Assembly (NCBI GenBank): GCA_036481345.1
Contig: JAZGHU010000021.1
Location: 1-9,022, forward strand
Origin: JAAOYC01 sp036481345
GTDB taxonomy: Archaea > Nanobdellota > Nanobdellia > Woesearchaeales > WJKL01
Length of the DNA stretch: 9,022 bases
Direction: 5' to 3'
Shown here: one piece after another, positions 4,450-9,022 of the stretch
How positions within the stretch are numbered: the stretch's first letter is position 1
How the letters are laid out: each line of letters starts with the position of its first letter
The notes under the pieces: generated by a model
What the model was told of the DNA's origin: nothing
Databases searched by the model: none
The model's input: the letters and a program-made list of their open reading frames with translations, nothing else
Translations under genes and position numbers: made by a program

Positions 4450-5222
4450 TAATTGGAGTAGATATTGGCGGAACTGAGATTAAAGCAGGCCTTGTTTCTG
4501 GCAAAAGGATTCTAAAAAAAGCAATTATCAACACAGGCAAGAACAAAAAAGAAGTTATTAAGAATTTGATTAAATGTATTTCTGTTGTTTTTGATAAAAA
4601 AGTAAAAGGAATTGGTATTGGAAGTCCTGGCCCTGCAGATTATGAAAAAGGTGTTGTTGGAAATACTCCTAATTTAAATTTGAAAGGTGTTAATCTGAAA
4701 AAGGTTTTGAGTAAATTTAAGAAAAAAGTTATTGTTGAAAATGATGCAACCTGCTTTGTTTTAGGCGAAGCAATAAGATTAAAGAAAAAAAGAGTTGTCG
4801 GCTTGACATTAGGAACAGGAGTTGGAGGGGGAGTTGTTATTGATGGAAAGTTATTAAAAGGAAATATTGAGTTAGGACATTGCACTATTGATTTTAAAGG
4901 CCCCAAATTAGGATTTAATCAAGGAAGCTTAGAAAGTTATGTTTCTGGAAAAGCAATTAAAAGAGATTATGGAAAAGAACCAAGGAATTTGAGCTCAATG
5001 AAAGCTTGGAATAATATTGGAAAGAAACTTGGGATTGGTGTTTCAAATTTGATTAATTCATTTGATCCAGAAGTTGTTGTTTTGGGCGGAAGTGTAAGTA
5101 AGGCTTTTTCTAAGTTTAAATCTGAAATGAACAAAGAGATTAATAAAAGAGCCGTTAAGAAAGTTAAAGTTGTCAAAGGCAGTGAAGATTCTGGAATTTT
5201 AGGAGCTGCTTCTTTAGTCTAG
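4446..5222 (+). CDS. ROK-family sugar kinase (probable glucokinase), zinc motif missing
   Basis: It transfers phosphate from ATP to a hexose, probably glucose, feeding the isomerase encoded just upstream. The 258 residues are shorter than many ROK kinases (about 300). Seen in order: phosphate loop DIGGTEIKAGL (6-16), GIGIGSPGP (55-63), ENDAT (98-102) with D100 as the likely catalytic base, LGTGVGGG (122-129), ELGH (142-145), and NSFDPEVVVLGGSV (204-217), which closes the actin-like ATPase fold. The usual CxCGxxGCxE zinc segment is replaced by a stretch with no cysteines (about 154-163, ending QGSLE), although H145 of the site remains. The motif-based call to the family is strong; substrate is inferred from the neighbour. 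The start overlaps the pgi/pmi stop by ATGA with no ribosome site of its own. Confidence 0.9.
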   Translation: MIIGVDIGGTEIKAGLVSGKRILKKAIINTGKNKKEVIKNLIKCISVVFDKKVKGIGIGSPGPADYEKGVVGNTPNLNLKGVNLKKVLSKFKKKVIVENDATCFVLGEAIRLKKKRVVGLTLGTGVGGGVVIDGKLLKGNIELGHCTIDFKGPKLGFNQGSLESYVSGKAIKRDYGKEPRNLSSMKAWNNIGKKLGIGVSNLINSFDPEVVVLGGSVSKAFSKFKSEMNKEINKRAVKKVKVVKGSEDSGILGAASLV

Positions 5223-5928
5223 AAATTCTCTTTTTTGGAAGAACCAAACTCTCTCTCAAACTTTGATTTATATGTCCTAAATTAACATCATATTCAGTAA
5301 GAAGATTTTCTTTTTTTAATTTTTTATATACTTCATCAGCTAATCTGATTGCGCTTCCAGAAGCAAACATAAAGAAAACTTGTTTAGATCCTCCAATCTT
5401 TGTTTTGCATAAATGACTAATATAATTTTCTGTGTGTTCTCTTTTAACAAATATAGAAAGTTCTCTCCATTCAGAAAGTGCTTTTTCATAAATGTTTATA
5501 ATTTCTTCTTTTGAAAGATTTTTATCAACACTTTGTGCAGAAAGCCATTTGATAAAAAAATCTAAAAATCCAGTTATGGTCCATTTTAAAATGTCTAATC
5601 CTTCTTCTTTATATTTTTTATAAATAGCTTCTCTATTGTCAGATATACATCTTTCTCTTTCCTCTTGATCTAAAGAACGCAAATAAAGGCCAACTAATAT
5701 TATGGGCAAAGTTTTATGGTTTTTACCAATTAAAAATTTCAATTGTTTTATAAGTGCGCTTTTATTTAATTTATGATATAAAGAATAATCAAATCCTTCT
5801 GGCAAAAATCCCACCTTGTGTTTGACTAAAAATTTCTTAGCAGATGGTTTATTTTCTTTTAAGAATGAAACAAGAAATCCATAAGCAGCAGCACCAATAT
5901 CTTTTGCAATGTCTCTTTCAGCCATCAT
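5173..5928 (-). CDS. Unrecognised 251-aa protein, second gene of a two-gene unit
   Basis: I do not recognise a family. The protein is largely helical and Lys/Leu-rich, with no signal peptide or clear membrane span. The central part, about 110-130 (LDILKWTITGFLDFFIKWL), is the most hydrophobic and may be an amphipathic or buried helix. A compact segment near 184-205 (QVFFMFASGSAIRLADEVYKKL) looks like a strand-turn-helix with small residues. The C-terminus is basic (PKKRISRLKKQ). The start ATGATG (5928 or 5925) overlaps the stop of the 82-residue gene by 11 or 8 bp without a clear ribosome site, so coupled translation is likely. The 3' end overlaps the end of the ROK gene on the other strand by 50 bp. 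Co-function with the 82-residue protein is inferred. Confidence 0.75.
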   Translation of the reverse strand: MMAERDIAKDIGAAAYGFLVSFLKENKPSAKKFLVKHKVGFLPEGFDYSLYHKLNKSALIKQLKFLIGKNHKTLPIILVGLYLRSLDQEERERCISDNREAIYKKYKEEGLDILKWTITGFLDFFIKWLSAQSVDKNLSKEEIINIYEKALSEWRELSIFVKREHTENYISHLCKTKIGGSKQVFFMFASGSAIRLADEVYKKLKKENLLTEYDVNLGHINQSLRESLVLPKKRISRLKKQLLKFQNLHCL

Positions 5929-6166
5929 TTACATGGTCTGCAAAATACTGTGCCATTGTAAACGGATTTGCATTTATAATTATGTTAGACCCTGGTAAAA
6001 CCGCGGCAGTATTTATATGCACCTTTTCCTCGCTATATTTACATACCACTTCTTTTTTTGTTTTTGTAGTTATTATAAAACCCTCTTCATCAATAGAATA
6101 TCCTAATCTTTCAAGAATTTGGAGTCTGCCCCCATTATTCAATTGAACTAATTTAACATCGTCCAT
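5918..6166 (-). CDS. Unrecognised 82-aa protein, first gene of a two-gene unit
   Basis: No family is recognised. The short acidic-to-neutral protein seems beta-rich: after the N-terminal MDDVKLVQLNNGG come alternating strands such as GYSIDEEGFIITTK, KEVVCKYSEEKVHI and AVLPGSNIIINAN, then a short helix, PFTMAQYFADHV, at the end. There is no signal peptide and only one cysteine. The start ATG 6166 lacks a Shine-Dalgarno sequence but has a TATA box centred about 26 nt upstream, so the message is probably leaderless. Its stop overlaps the next gene by 11 bp. A small first gene coupled to a larger second gene is a layout seen in toxin-antitoxin and regulator-effector pairs, but nothing in the sequence proves that here. 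Confidence 0.7.
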   Translation of the reverse strand: MDDVKLVQLNNGGRLQILERLGYSIDEEGFIITTKTKKEVVCKYSEEKVHINTAAVLPGSNIIINANPFTMAQYFADHVNDG

Positions 6167-6188
6167 TTAACAAATTAAATATAAGGAA

Positions 6189-6231
6189 TATATAAACCTA
6201 TCGCATTGAATTATTTAATAAAATATTTATA
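6189..6231. promoter_or_regulatory. Divergent leaderless promoters for the 82-aa gene and rad50
   Basis: The minus-strand box TTTATATA (complement of 6189-6196, preceded by GG as a BRE-like flank) is centred about 26 nt from the ATG at 6166. The plus-strand box TATTTATA (6224-6231) is centred about 26 nt from the ATG at 6254. Neither gene has a Shine-Dalgarno sequence. The whole divergent spacer is only 87 bp. Confidence 0.6.
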
Positions 6232-6253
6232 GATTAAATTCTTCTTATTTTTA

Positions 6254-8317
6254 ATGTTATTAAAATCTGTAAAGCTGGAAAATATTAGAAGTTATCTGAA
6301 TCAAGAAGTCAATTTTGGAGATGGAAGTACATTATTATCAGGAGATATTGGTTGCGGAAAGAGTTCTATTTTATTAGCAGTTGAGTTTGCTTTGTTTGGG
6401 ATAATGGGCAAAAGACTTAGCGGAGAAAGCTTATTGAGAAATGGAAAAAATGAAGGCTCTGTTGAATTAAAGTTTGAAGTCAAAGATAAAGAATACTTGA
6501 TCAAAAGAAAAGTCAAAAGAACAAAAGATAAGATTGGGCAGGTTGCAGGATACATAATCAAAGAAGGGATTAAAAAAGAAGCCACTGCTGTTGAACTAAA
6601 GACAGAAATCCTTAATCTGATTGGATATCCAAAAGAATTAGTTAGTAAGACAAAGAATTTAGTCTATAGATATACTGTTTATACTCCTCAGGAAGAGATG
6701 AAAGAAATTCTTGTAGAGGATGCTGAACTAAGACTAGATACTTTAAGAAAAGTTTTTGGAATTGACAGATATAAAAGAATTACAGAGAACTGTATTGTGA
6801 TTACAAGAAATATAAAAGATAAAAGAAAAGAATTAGAAGGAAAAGTAAGTGGATTAGAAGAAAAAAATAAGCAAAAAGAAACAGCTAAAGAAGAGATTGA
6901 AATTCTAAACAAAAAAAACCAAGAACTAATGCCAAGATTAGAATTAGCTAATGAAGAAGTTGATGTAAACAGAAAGATTCTGGCTGAAATTGAAGTAAAT
7001 ATCCAAGAATATAATTCATTGAAAAAAGAATTAGAGCTGACAGAGCTTAAAGAAAGAAATAAACATCAAGAATTTACAAATACAAAAACAGAATTAGTAG
7101 ATATTGACAAAAGAGTAGAAGAATTAAGAAATGAACTCGAAAAGAAAGAAGACTTTGATATAAAGGAGATTGATATGAAGATCAATTCTAAAGAAAAAGA
7201 GATTGTTGCTGTTGAAAAAAGAGTTAGAGAGATGAATAATGCACTGAATGAATTCAGGATTAATAAGAAAAATGCAGAAATTGTTAAATTAAAGATTTTG
7301 AAGATAAGTAAATGCCCAATGTGTGAACAAGTTGTTGAAAAAGAACATAAGGACTTTATTATCGGAAGAGAAAATGACAAGGTCTATGAAAGTGATAAAG
7401 GACTTGAATCATATTCTGAAAAAGAAAGAGAAGCTGAAAAGAAATTGATTTTGCTGAAGCAGGAGCTTGAATCATTGAAAGATAAGATAAGTAAGATTTC
7501 TATTATTGAATTAAAGAAAAAAGAAGTTTTAGAAAAGGAAAAGAGAAAAGAAGATTTGACATTAAGGCAGAAAGAATCGAAAAGAGAGATAGGAGAACTT
7601 TATGAGAAGAAAAATGAATGGAATCTGAAAATAAATGAATTAAAAGATGTTGAAAAAGAATACATCAAATTGAAGAATGGACTTGATGATGCTCTTGAAA
7701 AAGAGAAGAAGATAGAGATTGAGAAAACAGCTATTGAAAAAGAGATTGAAGGAATAAACAGAACATTAGCAGTTATTGATCAAGAAATTGAATTAAAGAA
7801 AAAAGCAAAAGAGAAATTAAGATATCTTGGAGAGTTGTTAGAATGGCTTGAAGAAGGATTCTTGAAATTAAATGCAACAATGGAAAAACAAGTTATGTTA
7901 AATGTTCATGCTGAATTCAATGAGTTATTCCAAAGATGGTTTAAGATGCTGATGGAAGATGAAACAATCAATGTAAGATTAGATGATACATTTTCTCCAG
8001 TGATTGAACAGAATGGTTATGAGATTTCTATTGAAAATTTAAGTGGAGGAGAAAGAACTTCAGCTGCACTAGCTTACAGGCTTGCATTGAATAAAGTTGT
8101 AAATGATCTGATGGAAGGAATCAAAACAAAAGATTTGATTATACTGGATGAACCTACTGATGGATTTAGTTCTGAGCAGTTGGATAAAGTTAGAGAAGTT
8201 CTTGAGCAGATCGGAGCAAAGCAGACAATAATAGTTTCTCATGAAACTAAGATTGAAAGTTTTGTTGATAATGTTATAAGAGTAAGCAAGAATGAGCATG
8301 TTAGTGAGATAAGCTAA
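6254..8317 (+). CDS. rad50: Rad50 DNA double-strand break repair ATPase, compact form
   Basis: Rad50 is the ATP-driven SMC-like partner of Mre11 in DNA end sensing and resection. The 687 residues contain all parts in order: N-terminal KLENIRSYLNQEVNF, Walker A GDIGCGKSS (30-38), Q-loop TPQE (Q146), a Lys/Glu-rich first coiled-coil arm (about 185-345), the zinc hook CPMC (354-357) with nearby H365, a second arm (about 380-525), ABC signature LSGGER (596-601), Walker B LIILDEPTDG (628-637, D632/E633) and switch histidine VSHE (H663). It is shorter than Pyrococcus Rad50 (about 880), because both arms are short. No mre11, herA or nurA adjoins it: the upstream gene is divergent and the downstream ilvD has its own promoter, so it is probably a single-gene transcript. 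The start ATG 6254 fits a leaderless message. Confidence 0.93.
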   Translation: MLLKSVKLENIRSYLNQEVNFGDGSTLLSGDIGCGKSSILLAVEFALFGIMGKRLSGESLLRNGKNEGSVELKFEVKDKEYLIKRKVKRTKDKIGQVAGYIIKEGIKKEATAVELKTEILNLIGYPKELVSKTKNLVYRYTVYTPQEEMKEILVEDAELRLDTLRKVFGIDRYKRITENCIVITRNIKDKRKELEGKVSGLEEKNKQKETAKEEIEILNKKNQELMPRLELANEEVDVNRKILAEIEVNIQEYNSLKKELELTELKERNKHQEFTNTKTELVDIDKRVEELRNELEKKEDFDIKEIDMKINSKEKEIVAVEKRVREMNNALNEFRINKKNAEIVKLKILKISKCPMCEQVVEKEHKDFIIGRENDKVYESDKGLESYSEKEREAEKKLILLKQELESLKDKISKISIIELKKKEVLEKEKRKEDLTLRQKESKREIGELYEKKNEWNLKINELKDVEKEYIKLKNGLDDALEKEKKIEIEKTAIEKEIEGINRTLAVIDQEIELKKKAKEKLRYLGELLEWLEEGFLKLNATMEKQVMLNVHAEFNELFQRWFKMLMEDETINVRLDDTFSPVIEQNGYEISIENLSGGERTSAALAYRLALNKVVNDLMEGIKTKDLIILDEPTDGFSSEQLDKVREVLEQIGAKQTIIVSHETKIESFVDNVIRVSKNEHVSEIS

Positions 8318-8326
8318 GGCATAAAC

Positions 8327-8379
8327 TTTTTATAATGCTCATTATTATGATTGTTAAAAAAGGGTGTTTTTAGGAGGGA
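8327..8379 (+). promoter_or_regulatory. ilvD promoter and strong Shine-Dalgarno site
   Basis: TTTTTATAAT (8327-8336) is a TATA-like box predicting an RNA start near 8358. GGAGGG (8373-8378) is the strong ribosome site, 7 nt before the ATG at 8386. The 68-bp gap after the rad50 stop holds both elements. Confidence 0.55.
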
Positions 8380-8385
8380 TAAAAA

Positions 8386-9022
8386 ATGAAAAGAGAACCA
8401 ATTAATAAAGCTATAGAAGATCTTCAAAATAAAGGAAGTGCACCATACGATGTAAATGATGCTAAAGCTATGCCTGCTTTAAGTCTAATAAAAGCAGCAG
8501 GGGTTATAAAGCATTTTTCAGATGTAGAAAACCCATTTATAACAGTTATTAATTCTCATACAAACCAAATTCCTGGTCATACTCACTTAGATGTAATAGG
8601 CCAACAGGTAATTGCATCACTTAAGGAAGAAGGACTTAATGTCTTTTATGCAAATGTTGGTGCTTGTATTTGTGATGGAATTCCAATGGGTCTTGAATTT
8701 AATATGAACTATTCTCTTCCTTCTAGAGAACTTATTGCTGATCAAATTGAATCAATTCTTGGAGCACACCCAACAGATGGTGTTATCACTATTGGCAATT
8801 GTGATAAGATTGTTCCTGGAATGTTAATGGGAATTGCAAGAGTAGACATTCCTGCCCTTTATATTAGTGGCGGACCAATGCTTGCAAGTAAAAATAATGA
8901 AGATCTTGTTAGTATTTTCCAAGGTATTGGAGAGTACAGCAAAGACAAAACAACATTAGACGAATTAACAGAACTTGCTGCTGAAGCTTGTCCTGGTTGT
9001 GGAAGTTGCTCTGGTATGTTTA
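8386..9022 (+). CDS. ilvD: IlvD/Edd-family dehydratase, probable dihydroxy-acid dehydratase (3' end outside window)
   Basis: Dihydroxy-acid dehydratase carries out the third common step of valine, leucine and isoleucine synthesis, using an Fe-S cluster and Mg2+. Only 212 codons are present (the family is usually about 550-620). Motifs match the family: NSHTNQIPGHTHLD, CDGIPMG, YSLPSRELIAD, the NCDKIVPGMLMG block with cluster ligand C139, SGGPML, and CPGCGSCSGMF (202-212) with a second ligand region. The first loop reads PGH in place of PCN, as in the E. coli-like branch of the family. Sugar-acid dehydratases share the fold, so the substrate is not fully certain. Leucine codons are CTT in 11 of 17 cases, against about 2 of 22 in the ROK kinase gene, which may reflect a different origin or high expression. 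Confidence 0.88.
   Translation, partial: MKREPINKAIEDLQNKGSAPYDVNDAKAMPALSLIKAAGVIKHFSDVENPFITVINSHTNQIPGHTHLDVIGQQVIASLKEEGLNVFYANVGACICDGIPMGLEFNMNYSLPSRELIADQIESILGAHPTDGVITIGNCDKIVPGMLMGIARVDIPALYISGGPMLASKNNEDLVSIFQGIGEYSKDKTTLDELTELAAEACPGCGSCSGMF

Noticed and set aside
5844..6146. Plus-strand 100-codon frame opposite the 82/251 pair
   Set aside because: No promoter or ribosome site, and composition is typical of an antisense shadow; the minus-strand pair has promoter, coupling and normal codon use.
6301..8299. Several minus-strand frames inside rad50
   Set aside because: Ser/Phe/Leu-rich antisense products of the Lys/Glu-rich Rad50 coiled coil.

Overview
The window looks like an AT-rich archaeal chromosome. 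The evidence is a clear archaeal/eukaryotic-type ribosomal protein L15e, a Rad50 with a zinc hook, an archaeal-type bifunctional phosphoglucose/phosphomannose isomerase, TATA-box promoters, and several first genes that appear to have leaderless transcripts. Small tightly packed genes, many unrecognised short proteins and strong A/T codon bias suggest a DPANN lineage (Woesearchaeota/Pacearchaeota-like). That placement is inference.

Layout. (a) 1-1318, minus: a 59-residue ribbon-helix-helix-like regulator overlaps by ATGA a large membrane-anchored surface protein that runs off the left edge. The surface protein has a tandem-repeat linker packed with N-glycosylation sequons. A 16-bp perfect palindrome sits on the predicted TATA box of the pair. 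(b) 1319-1908: a long AT-rich regulatory stretch with repeated GTGTGTATA half-sites, further promoters and a possible 41-codon ORF. (c) 1909-2211, plus: a 100-residue protein with a possible HPF/RaiA-like fold, convergent with L15e (2224-2805, minus). A hairpin spans both stop codons. (d) 2806-2975: the L15e control region, with a leader hairpin and two copies of an 18-bp promoter-proximal repeat. (e) 2976-3401, minus: an unrecognised helical basic protein, divergent from (f) 3493-5222, plus: a two-gene sugar operon, Pgi/Pmi followed by a ROK sugar kinase with ATGA overlap. (g) 5173-6166, minus: a two-gene unit of unknown function (82 then 251 residues, overlapping 11 bp). Its tail overlaps the ROK tail by 50 bp. 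(h) 6254-8317, plus: a compact stand-alone Rad50. (i) 8386-9022, plus: the start of an IlvD-family dehydratase that runs off the right edge.

How the parts relate: Pgi/Pmi and the ROK kinase would together phosphorylate a hexose and interconvert the glucose, fructose and mannose 6-phosphates. The regulator plus surface-protein pair looks like an autoregulated envelope module, and the 82/251-residue pair is an undescribed unit. Genes fall into two translation styles. Four first genes have TATA centres only about 25-27 nt from the start codon and no Shine-Dalgarno sequence (leaderless). L15e, the HPF-like gene, pgi/pmi and ilvD have a leader, with clear Shine-Dalgarno sites at L15e and ilvD and imperfect ones at the other two. 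No CRISPR array, tRNA, rRNA, insertion sequence or integrase is visible.
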